A DNA stretch of 64,000 nucleotides from Bacteroidales bacterium (GCA_015060965.1 SUXN01000008.1:1-64000), one strand, 5' to 3'. Counted from the stretch's first letter, positions 1-9,526 are shown. Numbers and translations: made by a program. The notes: generated by a model not told the origin, from the letters alone.

Positions 1-23
1 TAAATCGTTAGCAGTCTAAAATC

Positions 24-1046
24 TTAATTCTGTAATCTGTTCGTTTTCAGAGAGTAAGATAAATTTCTATGTCTTGCGGTATGGTAGGTTATGTGTTTGT
101 TGATGCCGGCAGCAGTACTCCATTGTTTGAGGATGGCATTGCCGTATGTGCGCGAAGGAAGTTTAAAAAGCCGTTCTCCCGGTTTAAATGCCATGTAGCC
201 TGCGGGGAGCCATTTGAGCGCCTGTAGGGACAACGGAAGGTAAAGTGGAGTCTTTGTCTTGCGCATGATGATGTTCAGCCTGGTTCTCCCCTGTTCCTCC
301 TCGATGTTTTCACGGCGCAGTGCCTCGATGTCGCTTATCCTCAATCCGCAAAAGCATGAGAACAGATAGGCTTGCTTCACATTGTGCATCCTGCAAGGGG
401 TCGCTATAAGCTGTTTTACTTCGTCTATGGTCAGATATTCGCGGCGGCTCTCCGGAATCTTTATCTTGTTGATGCTCTCGATCTTGTTCAAGGGGTTCTC
501 TCTGATTTCACCGGCACGCACGGCAGCATTCAGTGCGCTGCAAAGCCCGCGGTAGTAGTCAAGTGCCGTTGCTTTTGTTACCGGCTTGTGGTATACGGTA
601 CGGTACACCTCGGTAAGGTAATATATGAATCCCAACCCGAATTCCATGTCAACTTCCCGCAACAGCCTCCTTTTTCCTCCATATTCCGCAAGGAGAGCGA
701 TGGTACGGTTGAGTTGCCCGATACATTTCCGTCCACGCTTCGCTTGTTCATCCCTATAGTTCTGCATCCATCGCAGCAATGTGATTCCTTTATGAACCTG
801 CTGTATGCCGGCTTTCTCGTTGGCGATTTCTATTGTACGTTTTGTCTTTATGGCATAGGCGGCTCTCATTGTTGCCTTGTTCTGCATACGTGCATAGCTG
901 TCTATCGGCGGAATGAGATAGAGTTTGAGGAATTCATAGACACGTACTCCGTTACGATAAATATCAAGATAGATGGACTGGCAACCGTTGGAAATCTTCT
1001 TGGTGCGGATGCGGACCGGTTCCTTGCTGATGTTTCTGTTTTTCAT
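24..1046 (-). pseudogene. C-terminally truncated tyrosine recombinase (Bacteroidetes integrase type)
   Basis: The 340-residue product looks like a Bacteroidetes tyrosine recombinase: a basic N-terminal region, a SAM-like core-binding domain (about residues 85-190) and the start of the catalytic domain. Visible catalytic residues are the Arg in CGLRISD, a Lys in RKTKTP and the HTARH box (H-x-x-R). Family members then continue about 40 residues with an LGH motif and the nucleophilic Tyr. Here the frame diverges right after HTARH and stops 14 residues later, so both are missing. I looked for them in the other two frames over the visible bases and found nothing like them, which suggests a rearrangement rather than a simple frameshift. 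Probably inactive for strand cleavage; the bases beyond position 1 are not visible. Confidence 0.75.
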
Positions 1047-1129
1047 AATGTCTCTGTTTATGTGTTAGACTTTTTGAAGTTGCTGCTTATTTTTAAATAA
1101 AATTAAAATAGTTTCTTGTATAAAAAGAG

Positions 1130-1137
1130 TAAATTTG
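1130..1137 (+). promoter_or_regulatory. Bacteroidales -7 box for thrA
   Basis: TAAATTTG fits the TAnnTTTG consensus and lies 35 bases before the thrA start. No clear TTTG -33 box is seen at the ideal spacing. Confidence 0.55.
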
Positions 1138-1172
1138 CGACTTGAAAATAAAACCATGCTAAACAACAGCAA

Positions 1173-3611
1173 ATGAAAGTAATGAAATTCGGCGGAACAT
1201 CAGTGGGTTCCGTAAACAGTATATTAAATCTCAAAAGTATTGTCGAGTCTGCAGCTGCCAACGAAAAGATTATTGTTGTGGTGTCGGCTTTAGGTGGCAT
1301 AACTGACAAACTCATCAAGACTGCCAATATGGCTGTAAACGGTGATAACGATTTTAACAGGGAGTTCCAGGAGATCGTGTCACGTCATCATGACCTCATC
1401 AATGCCATAATATCTGACAATGATAAGCGCAGTGCGTTGTTGCAGGAGGTTGATGTCCTGCTTAACGAACTGAACAACATCTATCAGGGACTGGCGCTCA
1501 TCAACAACCTTGTGCCAAAGTCTGAAGCTACCATTGTCAGCTATGGTGAGAGAATCTCGAGCCGCATTGTCACATCCCTTATAACAGGTGCGGTGCGTTA
1601 TAATGCCCGTAACTTCATAAAGACCGAGACAAAGCATGGCAAGTATATCCTTGCCGACGAGCTTACCGACAGGCTTATACACGAACATTTTGATAATGGC
1701 AATGAGCAGGTGATTGTGGTTCCGGGATTCATCGCCCAGGATAAGGACAATGATGAGATTACCAACCTGGGTCGTGGCGGCAGTGACTATACGGCTGCAA
1801 TCATTGCAGCTACCTTGAAGGCCGATTGTCTTGAGATATGGACCGATGTGGACGGTTTCATGACTGCCGATCCCCGTGTCATCAACAATGCATATACTAT
1901 CGGCCACTTGAGCTATGTCGAGGCTACAGAGCTCTGCAACTTCGGTGCTAAGGTCGTGTATCCGCCTACGATATATCCTGTATTCAAGGCGAATATTCCA
2001 ATCAAGATAAAGAATACATTCAATCCCGAGGCTGCGGGTACTGTCATCGATGACCACAGCGAGGATGAGGGAAGGCTCATCAAGGGTATATCAAGCATCA
2101 ATGACACCGATCTGCTTACAGTGCAGGGATTGGGTATGGTGGGTATCGTGGGTGTAAACCAACGTATCTTCCGCACTCTTGCCAATGCAAACATCAGTGT
2201 CTTCCTGGTAGCTCAGGCGTCATCGGAGAACAGTACTTCACTCGGTTTGCGTCATGTCGATGCCGAGAAGGCTTGCGAGGTGCTGAACCAGGAGTTCGAG
2301 AAGGAGATTTCTATGGGTCTGATGGCGAGTGTACGTGCAACATCGGAACTCTCGACCGTAGCAATCGTGGGTGAGAATATGCGTCACAATGCCGGTATCA
2401 TCGGTAAACTCTTCCAGACACTCGGGCGTAACGGTATCAATGTCATTGCCTGTGCCCAGGGTGGTCAGGAGACTAATATCTCGTTTGTGATCGAGGCAAG
2501 CCTGTTGCGCAAGACGCTCAACGTAATCCACGACTCGTTTTTCCTGTCCGAGTACAAGGTGCTTAACCTCTTTATATGCGGTATCGGCACTGTGGGCAGT
2601 AGCCTTATAGAGCAGATCGCTTCACAGCAGGAGAAACTCAAGAAGGAACATAGCCTCAAGCTGAACATAGTAGGTATCGCGAACAGCCGTCATGCAATCT
2701 TTGACCGCGAGGGGCTTGACCTCACCAACTATCGTGCGGCTCTCAACGCAAGCAAGGAGTGCGATATCCAGCGCCTTCGCGATGAGATAATACATATGAA
2801 TATCTTCAATCCTGTGTTTGTGGATTGTACTGCAAACGGCGAGGTAGCATCGCTATACGCCGACCTCCTGTCGCACAATATCAACGTGGTTGCAGCCAAC
2901 AAGATTGCCGCATCAAGCGACTTCGCTACTTATAGCAGGCTGAAGCATATTGCACGCCAGCGTAACATCAAATTCCTCTTCGAGACAAACGTGGGTGCCG
3001 GTTTGCCAATCATCAATACCATTAATGACCTCATCAACAGTGGCGACAAGATTCTGAAGATTGAGGCTGTGTTGAGTGGTACACTGAACTTCATATTCAA
3101 CGTGCTCAGCCGTGATATTCCATTGAGCGAGGCTGTCCGTCTGGCACAGGAGAAGGGTTACAGCGAACCCGATCCGCGTATCGACCTTTGCGGAAAGGAT
3201 GTGATAAGAAAGCTTGTCATCCTTGCGCGTGAGGCTGGCTATTCTATAGAGCAGGAGGATGTTGAGGCGAATCTCTTCATCCCGCAGGAACTCTTTGACG
3301 GCAGTATCGAGAACTTCTGGGCAAAGCTCCCGCAGCTCGACGGGCAGTTCGAGAAGGAACGTCAGCAGCTGGTTGCCGAGAAGAAGCATTGGCGTTTTAT
3401 CGCGCGCTACGATAATGGCAAGGGAAGCGTATCGCTCAGCAAGGTCGACGAGCGTCATCCGTTCTACCATCTCGAGGGAAGCAACAATATTGTCCTGCTG
3501 ACGACAGAGCGCTACAAGGAGTACCCGATGCTCATCCAGGGATACGGTGCCGGTGCAAGTGTTACTGCGGCAGGTGTGTTTGCCGACATCATGCGCATAG
3601 CGAATATTTGA
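1173..3611 (+). CDS. thrA: Bifunctional aspartate kinase / homoserine dehydrogenase I
   Basis: Catalyses the first and third steps of threonine/methionine synthesis from aspartate. The N-terminal kinase domain starts with KFGGTSVG (residues 5-12) and contains GRGGSDYTA near residue 200. Tandem ACT regulatory domains fill about 310-455, and the homoserine dehydrogenase Rossmann motif GIGTVG is near 470. The length of 812 is normal for the fused enzyme. The ATG at 1173 gives the standard start. No thrB or thrC is adjacent; a hairpin terminator follows 20 bases after the stop, so the gene appears monocistronic. The ACT domains imply end-product feedback control of the enzyme. Confidence 0.97.
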   Translation: MKVMKFGGTSVGSVNSILNLKSIVESAAANEKIIVVVSALGGITDKLIKTANMAVNGDNDFNREFQEIVSRHHDLINAIISDNDKRSALLQEVDVLLNELNNIYQGLALINNLVPKSEATIVSYGERISSRIVTSLITGAVRYNARNFIKTETKHGKYILADELTDRLIHEHFDNGNEQVIVVPGFIAQDKDNDEITNLGRGGSDYTAAIIAATLKADCLEIWTDVDGFMTADPRVINNAYTIGHLSYVEATELCNFGAKVVYPPTIYPVFKANIPIKIKNTFNPEAAGTVIDDHSEDEGRLIKGISSINDTDLLTVQGLGMVGIVGVNQRIFRTLANANISVFLVAQASSENSTSLGLRHVDAEKACEVLNQEFEKEISMGLMASVRATSELSTVAIVGENMRHNAGIIGKLFQTLGRNGINVIACAQGGQETNISFVIEASLLRKTLNVIHDSFFLSEYKVLNLFICGIGTVGSSLIEQIASQQEKLKKEHSLKLNIVGIANSRHAIFDREGLDLTNYRAALNASKECDIQRLRDEIIHMNIFNPVFVDCTANGEVASLYADLLSHNINVVAANKIAASSDFATYSRLKHIARQRNIKFLFETNVGAGLPIINTINDLINSGDKILKIEAVLSGTLNFIFNVLSRDIPLSEAVRLAQEKGYSEPDPRIDLCGKDVIRKLVILAREAGYSIEQEDVEANLFIPQELFDGSIENFWAKLPQLDGQFEKERQQLVAEKKHWRFIARYDNGKGSVSLSKVDERHPFYHLEGSNNIVLLTTERYKEYPMLIQGYGAGASVTAAGVFADIMRIANI

Positions 3612-3632
3612 TCAGAATATATTATAATCATT

Positions 3633-3664
3633 AAAGTCCGCGGGGTTTCCTTGCGGACTTTTTT
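3633..3664 (+). terminator. Rho-independent terminator of thrA
   Basis: Stem AAGTCCGC / GCGGACTT with an 11-base loop, followed by six T's. Confidence 0.85.
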
Positions 3665-3749
3665 GTGTGAGGTGAACAAAACAGTATCCCTGTTTGTTTA
3701 TTGTCTAAATGCGGAGACACCGTGCAACAACAATTAAACATATAAAGAG

Positions 3750-4253
3750 TTGGATACTGCAAAGTTTAGGAGAGATCTGCTCGAGGTGCAGTCGGAGCTG
3801 CAACGCTTTGCCTACAAGCTGACGGCAGATAAAGAGGAGGCGAATGATTTATTGCAGGAGACGTCCTTGAAGGCGCTTGGTAATATGGACAAATATACCC
3901 CGGATACCAATTTCAAGGGGTGGGTATATACCATAATGAGAAATATCTTCATCAACAACTACCGGAAAGAGGTGCGTGACCAGACATTCGTGGACCACAC
4001 CGACAACCTTTTCCACATTAACCAGCCGCGTGAGTTCGAGAATTATTCAACTGAAAATAATTATGACAGCAAGGAAATTTTCAGGGTGGTGCACAGTCTG
4101 CCGCGTGACTACCGCATCCCTTTCCTTATGCACCTCTCGGGGTTCAAGTACCGTGAGATTGCCGACAGGTTGGGCTTGCCGCTCGGCACGGTAAAAAGCC
4201 GTATCTTCTTTACCCGACAGCAATTGCAGAGATTGTTGAAAGATTATAGATAA
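3750..4253 (+). CDS. ECF-type RNA polymerase sigma factor
   Basis: A 167-residue sigma-70 family protein of ECF type. Region 2 is visible as DLLQETSLKALGN (core binding) and NFKGWVYTIMRN (-10 recognition/melting). Region 4 is visible as FKYREIADRLGLPLGTVKSR, a helix-turn-helix for -35 recognition. The only start giving full region 2 is a TTG at 3750, so translation may be weak; the next in-frame ATG would remove region 2. No anti-sigma factor follows: the next gene is convergent and ends 16 bases away. Stand-alone ECF factors of this kind are common in Bacteroides and their regulons are mostly unknown. Confidence 0.9.
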   Translation: MDTAKFRRDLLEVQSELQRFAYKLTADKEEANDLLQETSLKALGNMDKYTPDTNFKGWVYTIMRNIFINNYRKEVRDQTFVDHTDNLFHINQPREFENYSTENNYDSKEIFRVVHSLPRDYRIPFLMHLSGFKYREIADRLGLPLGTVKSRIFFTRQQLQRLLKDYR

Positions 4254-4269
4254 GGAACTTGTCGTGCAG

Positions 4270-4758
4270 CTATTGCAGTTCAATGACTTCCAGTTCCCTA
4301 ATATCTTTACCGTCTATGATGAATTTGACAAGTGTGCGCACCTGTTGCCATCCCTGACGGCCTGCTGCGCCGGGATTTATGTGCAGACACCCTACGATGT
4401 CGTCATACATCACCTTGAGTATGTGGGAGTGTCCTGCTATGAACAGTTGCGGACGTTCCCTGTAAATGCTACTGCGTATCGCCGGGCTGTACTTGCCCGG
4501 GTAGCCGCCTATGTGTGTCATTATGACGTTGCACTCCTCGACCTGGAATTTCAGTACCTCGCTGAATCTGCTTCGTATCTCCAGCCCGTCTATGTTGCCG
4601 CATACGGCACGTACGGGACAGTGCGCCTCAAGCTGCTTTATTACAAGCTCGCTGCCGATGTCGCCTGCGTGCCATATCTCGTCGCAATCGGCAAAGTGCA
4701 TCAGGTATCTGTCGTCCCACCAGCTGTGGGTGTCCGACAACAGGCCTATGCGTTTCAT
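4270..4758 (-). CDS. YfcE/MJ0936-family metallophosphoesterase
   Basis: A small 162-residue calcineurin-like phosphodiesterase. Metal-binding motifs in order are DTH (Asp9, His11), HAGD (Asp33), GNID (Asn55-Asp57), His82 in MTHIGG and GHSH (109-112). YfcE-type enzymes hydrolyse phosphodiesters in vitro; the physiological substrate is not known. Its start overlaps the stop of the upstream kinase gene by four bases (ATGA), so it is translated as the third gene of the MATE-kinase-phosphodiesterase unit. Confidence 0.92.
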   Translation of the reverse strand: MKRIGLLSDTHSWWDDRYLMHFADCDEIWHAGDIGSELVIKQLEAHCPVRAVCGNIDGLEIRSRFSEVLKFQVEECNVIMTHIGGYPGKYSPAIRSSIYRERPQLFIAGHSHILKVMYDDIVGCLHINPGAAGRQGWQQVRTLVKFIIDGKDIRELEVIELQ

Positions 4759-5375
4759 ATACCGAAGCGCTTTTTGATGTAGTTGCAGATGAAATCAGTT
4801 GTTCCTTCTATGCCGAAATGTGAGGAGTTGATGCAAAGGTCATAGCAACGTGCCTCGCCCCAACGGGTGGTTGCGTAGTAGTCGTGATAGCTGCGGCGGC
4901 GCTTGTCGCCTTTCTCTATTGTCAAGGTGGCCTGTGTGCGGTCCACATTGTCATGATTCATCACATATCTCACGCGGTCCTCGTAATCGGCAGTGATGAA
5001 AATACTTGCCTTGCGTGGATGGTCACGGAGCACATACTCTGCGCAGCGGCCCACTATCACACAGCTCTCGCGCTCTGCAAGATCGCGTATTGCCTCGCTC
5101 TGTATGGCAAAGAGCTGGTCGGAACTCATGCAACTGCCACCGATGAATATGTCTGTGATGGCTCCGTGGATGCTGAAAATGTTGCCGGCAAAGGTGTGTG
5201 ACTCGCGCTCGTCTGCATTCTCGAATACGGTTGTGTCGAGTCCGCTCTCGCGTGCTGCCACTTCAAGCAGCTTCCTGTCATAGAACTTTATGCCAAGGCG
5301 TGTTGCCACTTTTTCTGCTATCTCCTTGCCGCCGCTGCCAAGCTCGCGGCCTATTGAAATCACGAATCTCTCCAT
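4755..5375 (-). CDS. Cytidylate kinase-like family protein
   Basis: A 206-residue P-loop kinase of the cytidylate-kinase-like (Cytidylate_kin2) family, which is separate from the true CMP kinase Cmk. The N-terminus carries the phosphate-binding loop GRELGSGGKEI (residues 9-19), and IVGRCAEYVL and the basic KGDKRRRSYHDYY segment typical of the family follow. The nucleotide substrate is not established. It sits three bases after the MATE gene and overlaps the phosphodiesterase start, so the three are co-transcribed. Confidence 0.88.
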   Translation of the reverse strand: MERFVISIGRELGSGGKEIAEKVATRLGIKFYDRKLLEVAARESGLDTTVFENADERESHTFAGNIFSIHGAITDIFIGGSCMSSDQLFAIQSEAIRDLAERESCVIVGRCAEYVLRDHPRKASIFITADYEDRVRYVMNHDNVDRTQATLTIEKGDKRRRSYHDYYATTRWGEARCYDLCINSSHFGIEGTTDFICNYIKKRFGI

Positions 5376-5378
5376 GGT

Positions 5379-6773
5379 TTAGAATTTTATGGTTGTTTTT
5401 TCTATTCCGTCCCTGTTCCATTGACGGAATTGCAATATCAGCATCACAACAGTAAGGATGGCTGCTATAATGTCCGAGATAGGCATGCTGTACCATACTC
5501 CTTTCTCCCCGATGAAAAGGGGCAAAATGAGCAAAAGAGGTATCAGCAGGAGTACCTGGCGGGTAAGCGAGAGGAATATTGATTTGTTAACCAGACCTAC
5601 ACTCTGGAAGAAGTTGGTGGTTACAAGCTGGAATCCAATGAAGGGCATGAATGTACACATTACCTGCATTGCCCATGCCGCATGTTCAATAAGCTTAGGA
5701 TCGGTGGTGAACGCCTTGGCAACAGTCTCGGGCATGAACTCGCATATGATGAAACCTAATGTTGTCACCATTGTTGCCCAGAAGATGGTCTGCATGAGTG
5801 CACTCTTTACCCTGTCAGGGCGCTTGGCTCCGTAGTTGTATCCTACGATAGGTTGCATGCCTTGCGTGAGACCAAGTACCACCATGACAAAGATGAACTG
5901 CATGCGGTTGGCGATTCCGTATGCTGCTATTGATACGTCTCCGTCCTCTCCATAGTTACGCAAGCCCTTGTTTATGATGATAACAACGATACAGGCCGCA
6001 GCATTGATGAAAAATGGCGACATACCTATGCTCAGGATACCTTTGACAATATTCTTCCTGAGTTTGTAGATACCACGTTGCAGGTGCAGGAGCTCGTTAG
6101 GGTTGCTGAGCAATCTGATCTGCCATGTGAGGGTGATGCATTGTGCAAGGACGGTGGCAAGGGCAGCGCCTCTGATTCCCCAACCGAGGACATAGATGAA
6201 AAGCGGTGCAAGAATCACATTCATCACCACGGTGATTATTGTCGCGTACATTGCCTGTTTGGGGTGCCCCGAAGAACGCAATGCGGCATTGATTCCGAAA
6301 TAGAGGTGTGTGACTACATTTCCGAGCAGGATTATCTCCATAAAACTTCTTGCGAAGGGCAGTGTCGCCTCGCTGGCACCGAAGAAGAAGAGAATATCGT
6401 CAAGGAAGATGAACGATATTGTGGCAAAAAGTATTCCGACGATAATGTTGAGTGTGACAAGATTGCCGAGAATGTGCTTTGCCGAGTCATAGTCCCTCTG
6501 TCCCAAGCGTACCGACAGCTGTGTGGCACCTCCCACTCCGACCATGGCGCCGAATGCGGCCGAGAGGTTCATGAACGGGAATGTGGTGGCGAGGCCCGAG
6601 ATGGCTTCGGCACCGACATCGGGGATGTGTCCGATGAAGACGCTGTCAATCATGTTGTAGAGCGACGCGGCGGTCTGCGCAATGATGGCAGGGATAGCAT
6701 ACTGTATGAGTAGCTTGCTTACTTTTTCTGTTCCCAACTCTGTTGGAACTTTTCTACCTGTATTGTTGCTCAT
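5379..6773 (-). CDS. MATE-family multidrug efflux transporter
   Basis: A 464-residue polytopic membrane protein with about twelve hydrophobic segments in two similar halves, as in MATE/NorM/DinF transporters. Family signatures include YNMIDSVFIGH near residue 40, GATQLSVRLG near 85 and TQGMQPIVGYNYGAKRPDR at the start of the second half. It would export organic cations or related compounds using a Na+ or H+ gradient in the inner membrane; the substrate cannot be told from sequence. First gene of a three-gene minus-strand unit, with its promoter overlapping the mnmA promoter region. Confidence 0.93.
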   Translation of the reverse strand: MSNNTGRKVPTELGTEKVSKLLIQYAIPAIIAQTAASLYNMIDSVFIGHIPDVGAEAISGLATTFPFMNLSAAFGAMVGVGGATQLSVRLGQRDYDSAKHILGNLVTLNIIVGILFATISFIFLDDILFFFGASEATLPFARSFMEIILLGNVVTHLYFGINAALRSSGHPKQAMYATIITVVMNVILAPLFIYVLGWGIRGAALATVLAQCITLTWQIRLLSNPNELLHLQRGIYKLRKNIVKGILSIGMSPFFINAAACIVVIIINKGLRNYGEDGDVSIAAYGIANRMQFIFVMVVLGLTQGMQPIVGYNYGAKRPDRVKSALMQTIFWATMVTTLGFIICEFMPETVAKAFTTDPKLIEHAAWAMQVMCTFMPFIGFQLVTTNFFQSVGLVNKSIFLSLTRQVLLLIPLLLILPLFIGEKGVWYSMPISDIIAAILTVVMLILQFRQWNRDGIEKTTIKF

Positions 6774-6812
6774 AAAAAAATATAAAGTCAGATTTCTATC
6801 GCAAAATTGGTG

Positions 6813-6820
6813 TATATTTG
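6813..6820 (+). promoter_or_regulatory. -7 box for mnmA
   Basis: TATATTTG, an exact TAnnTTTG match, 52 bases before the mnmA ATG at 6873. A possible longer reading frame from 6807 would begin upstream of this promoter, which argues for the internal ATG. Confidence 0.6.
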
Positions 6821-6825
6821 CATTG

Positions 6826-6833
6826 CAAAATTA
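6826..6833 (-). promoter_or_regulatory. -7 box for the MATE unit
   Basis: On the minus strand this reads TAATTTTG. It lies 53 bases before the MATE start and only five bases from the opposing mnmA -7 box, so the two promoters overlap face to face. Confidence 0.55.
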
Positions 6834-6872
6834 GAACTTTTTTTGACAGATAAGAACTGTTTCTTCAATTTT

Positions 6873-7991
6873 ATGAATACGGACAGGAGTGTTCTTGTGG
6901 GAATGAGCGGAGGCATTGACAGTACGGCCGTGTGCTGTATGCTTCTTGAACAGGGTTACAGGGTCGAGGGACTTACTTTCGTTACCTGTGATTCCGGTTT
7001 CGGTGCGGTGGATGCGGCGGCTGCGCTTGCGGCACGTCTGGGTATAAAACATCATGTTGCCGACGTGCGCGATGAATTCAGACAACTCGTCGTGCAACCT
7101 TTCATTGACAGCTACCTTGCAGGATATACTCCGAACCCTTGCGTTAACTGCAATCCTCTTGTCAAGTTCCGCCTGCTCCAGGAGTGGGCCGACAGACTCG
7201 GATGTACATATATCGCGACAGGACACTATGTGAAAACTGAAAAGGTAAAACTGAAAACAGAAAAGTCTGATGTGCAGTGTGGAGGAGAAGATGGTGATGA
7301 AAAATATTATATTGTCACGGGCGATGACTATCGTAAGGACCAGAGCTATTTCCTTTGGCGGCTTACACAACAACAGTTGTCAAGGGTGATATTCCCTTTG
7401 GGCGGTTGGGAAAAACCGCGTGTCGTGGAGTACCTCAAGGAGCGTGGCTACCAATGTGTTGCCGACGGTGGCGAGAGTATGGAGGTCTGTTTCATTCCGG
7501 GTGACTACCGTGATTTCCTGCGAAAGAACGTACCGGGTATCGACGAACGGTACGGTGGAGGCTCTTTTGTAGACAGTGGCGGTCGTGTGCTGGGCAAACA
7601 TTCCGGTTTCCCTTTTTACACTATAGGCCAACGTAAAGGGCTCGGTATCGCTCTTGGGCATCCAGCATACGTTCTAAAGATAAATTCAGCAAAGAATACT
7701 GTTATGCTCGGTAGCGAGGAACAGCTGCTTACACAATACATGCTTGTCGAGACACCGCAATGGGTGGGTGATGTTCCCGGCGGACTTGCCGTGCGAGTGC
7801 GTTACCGTAGCCGAGCTGTGCCTTGTGACGCTCCGCGTCAAGTGAGCGACGGACGTTGGCTTGTGCGTCTGCATGAGCCCGTCTCGGCGATAACCCCGGG
7901 TCAGTCGGCAGTCTTTTATAGTGGCAACATGGTTGTCGGCGGTGCTTTCATTGCCGACCAACGTGGAATAAACCAATGGATAAATGAATAG
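6873..7991 (+). CDS. mnmA: tRNA-specific 2-thiouridylase
   Basis: Thiolates U34 of tRNA-Lys, -Glu and -Gln using persulfide sulfur and ATP. The PP-loop SGGIDS is at residues 12-17. The two catalytic cysteines are in NPCVNC (Cys90 or Cys93) and EVCFIPGD (Cys206). GHY and KDQSYFLW motifs are present. Start taken as the ATG at 6873; 372 residues. Odd feature: residues about 120-131 ([12 protein letters not shown]) are an extra Lys/Glu-rich stretch between GHY and the YYIVTGDD strand. It is encoded by five 7-base A-rich repeats (7230-7264) that resemble repeats in nearby spacers. The gene overlaps xseA by eight bases. Confidence 0.93.
   Translation: MNTDRSVLVGMSGGIDSTAVCCMLLEQGYRVEGLTFVTCDSGFGAVDAAAALAARLGIKHHVADVRDEFRQLVVQPFIDSYLAGYTPNPCVNCNPLVKFRLLQEWADRLGCTYIATGHYVKTEKVKLKTEKSDVQCGGEDGDEKYYIVTGDDYRKDQSYFLWRLTQQQLSRVIFPLGGWEKPRVVEYLKERGYQCVADGGESMEVCFIPGDYRDFLRKNVPGIDERYGGGSFVDSGGRVLGKHSGFPFYTIGQRKGLGIALGHPAYVLKINSAKNTVMLGSEEQLLTQYMLVETPQWVGDVPGGLAVRVRYRSRAVPCDAPRQVSDGRWLVRLHEPVSAITPGQSAVFYSGNMVVGGAFIADQRGINQWINE
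7230..7264 (+). repeat. Five 7-nt repeats inside mnmA
   Basis: Five consecutive heptamers of form NNNAAAA: GTGAAAA, then CTGAAAA, GGTAAAA, CTGAAAA and CAGAAAA. They encode an in-frame insertion. The same GTGAAAA and CTGAAAA units recur in the spacer before mrp at 11659. Confidence 0.8.
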
Positions 7992-9240
7992 CATAGAAGA
8001 ACCGTTTACGTTATATTCGCTCAACAACATGGTGCGCCAGGCTGTAAGCGAGGGTTTGCCGTCACGTTATTGGGTGACTGGTGAGCTGAGCGAGGTGCGC
8101 GAAGCGTCTAACGGTCATTGTTATATTGAACTGGTGCAGCGCGATGAGGTTACGCAGGAGCTTGTGGCCAAGGCTCGCGGTACAATATGGTCGCGGATAT
8201 ATTCGTTGTTGCGGCCTTATTTCTTAGAACAGACAGGTGAACCGTTTGCGGCAGGGCTGAAGGTGCTGTTGCAGGTATCGGTGGCCTTCCACGAACTGTA
8301 CGGCTACACACTTGATGTCTGCGACATTGAGCCTGCATATACTGTGGGTGATATGGCACGTCAGCGAATGCTTGTGATAAAACGTCTAACTGATGAGGGT
8401 GTCATCGACCTCAATAAGGAACTCCCGTTCCCTCTTCTGCCTCAACGTGTAGCTGTGATATCTTCTGCTACTGCTGCCGGTTATGGCGATTTCTGTGACC
8501 AGTTGGCCGCAAACCGCTATGGCTTTGTCTTTTATCCGCATCTTTTCCAGTCTCCTATGCAAGGTAGCGGTGTTGAGCAGGGGATAATTTCAGCCCTCGA
8601 CCGCATTGCTGCGAATATTGATATGTGGGATGTGGTTGTGATAATACGTGGTGGCGGTGCGACAAGCGAATTGAGTTGTTTTGATACATACGACCTTGCC
8701 AACAACTGCGCGCAGTTCCCCTTGCCCATTATAACGGGCATCGGTCATCAGCGCGACGAGAGCGTGCTGGATATGGTGGCCCATACAAGGGTGAAGACTC
8801 CAACGGCGGCGGCCGAACTGCTTATTCATGCCATGCTTGAGCAGGAAACATATATGACAGGCATGATGCAGGGTGTGGTGCAAGGTGTGCAGCAGTGTAT
8901 GGATGCCGAACAACAACGTCTGAATGGATTGTTGGGACGTTTGCCAATGACTACAGCGCTCTATCTGCAAGGGGAGAAAATGCGTTTGCAGACCTCTCTG
9001 CAGGCAGTGTTCTCTTCGGCACAGATGCTCATAAAGGAACAACAACACAGGTTGGATGTGTGCAACGCGGCACTTGAGGCGGCTTCCCCCGGGCGTATAT
9101 TGTCTCTCGGTTACAGCATCACCAGAGTGAACGGCAGGGTTGTGCGTTCAATTGATGATGTCGTGCCGGGTGACGAGGTGTCAACCGAGGTTGCCGGCGG
9201 CGAGTTTACAAGTACAGTCAAGGATAAAATAAAGAAATGA
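7984..9240 (+). CDS. xseA: Exodeoxyribonuclease VII large subunit
   Basis: Catalytic subunit of the single-strand-specific exonuclease VII. An N-terminal OB-fold (about residues 8-105) includes [19 protein letters not shown], and the catalytic core includes [25 protein letters not shown] and [17 protein letters not shown]. Length 418. The start overlaps the end of mnmA by eight bases, and xseB begins one base after the stop, so the subunits are coupled. The C-terminal coiled-coil segment (about 280-370) would bind XseB. Confidence 0.96.
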   Translation: MNSIEEPFTLYSLNNMVRQAVSEGLPSRYWVTGELSEVREASNGHCYIELVQRDEVTQELVAKARGTIWSRIYSLLRPYFLEQTGEPFAAGLKVLLQVSVAFHELYGYTLDVCDIEPAYTVGDMARQRMLVIKRLTDEGVIDLNKELPFPLLPQRVAVISSATAAGYGDFCDQLAANRYGFVFYPHLFQSPMQGSGVEQGIISALDRIAANIDMWDVVVIIRGGGATSELSCFDTYDLANNCAQFPLPIITGIGHQRDESVLDMVAHTRVKTPTAAAELLIHAMLEQETYMTGMMQGVVQGVQQCMDAEQQRLNGLLGRLPMTTALYLQGEKMRLQTSLQAVFSSAQMLIKEQQHRLDVCNAALEAASPGRILSLGYSITRVNGRVVRSIDDVVPGDEVSTEVAGGEFTSTVKDKIKK

Positions 9241-9241
9241 T

Positions 9242-9436
9242 ATGGATAATATGACATATACACAGGCGGTTGCGCGCCTCGAAGAGATAATGAATGCAGT
9301 GCAAAGCGGCAAACTCGATATCGACGAGTTGTCGGGAATGCTCAAGGAGGCTGCAGCACTTGTGCAGTTCTGTCGTGGGAAACTCTATAAGGTCGACGAG
9401 GAGGTAAAGGAACTGCTGGATAATCTGTCTGAATGA
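9242..9436 (+). CDS. xseB: Exodeoxyribonuclease VII small subunit
   Basis: A 64-residue helical protein with the XseB pattern: YTQAVARLEEIMNAVQSGKL, then a second helix ending KVDEEVKELLDNL. Several copies bind each XseA. It starts directly after the xseA stop. An alternative ATG three codons in (MTYTQA) is possible. Confidence 0.93.
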   Translation: MDNMTYTQAVARLEEIMNAVQSGKLDIDELSGMLKEAAALVQFCRGKLYKVDEEVKELLDNLSE

Positions 9437-9518
9437 GTCTGGTTGTATTCGTTGTAATGCAATTCCTTATATTCAAGAGGTAAAGATGGATTTTTTTTCA
9501 ATTGTCGGGTAAAATGTG

Positions 9519-9526
9519 TATCTTCG
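9519..9526 (+). promoter_or_regulatory. Probable -7 box for ilvE (TTCG variant)
   Basis: TATCTTCG, one base from TAnnTTTG, 27 bases before the ilvE ATG. The same octamer stands before thyA. The 116-base spacer between xseB and ilvE holds nothing else that I recognise. Confidence 0.5.

Noticed and set aside
24..60. Frameshift explanation for the truncated integrase
   Set aside because: None of the three frames in the visible bases resembles the expected LGH...Tyr end.
372..1100. 242-codon plus frame
   Set aside because: Antisense to the recombinase remnant and running through the likely thrA promoter area; no domain visible.
6078..6713. 211-codon plus frame rich in Glu, Asp and Cys
   Set aside because: Antisense shadow of the MATE transporter gene.
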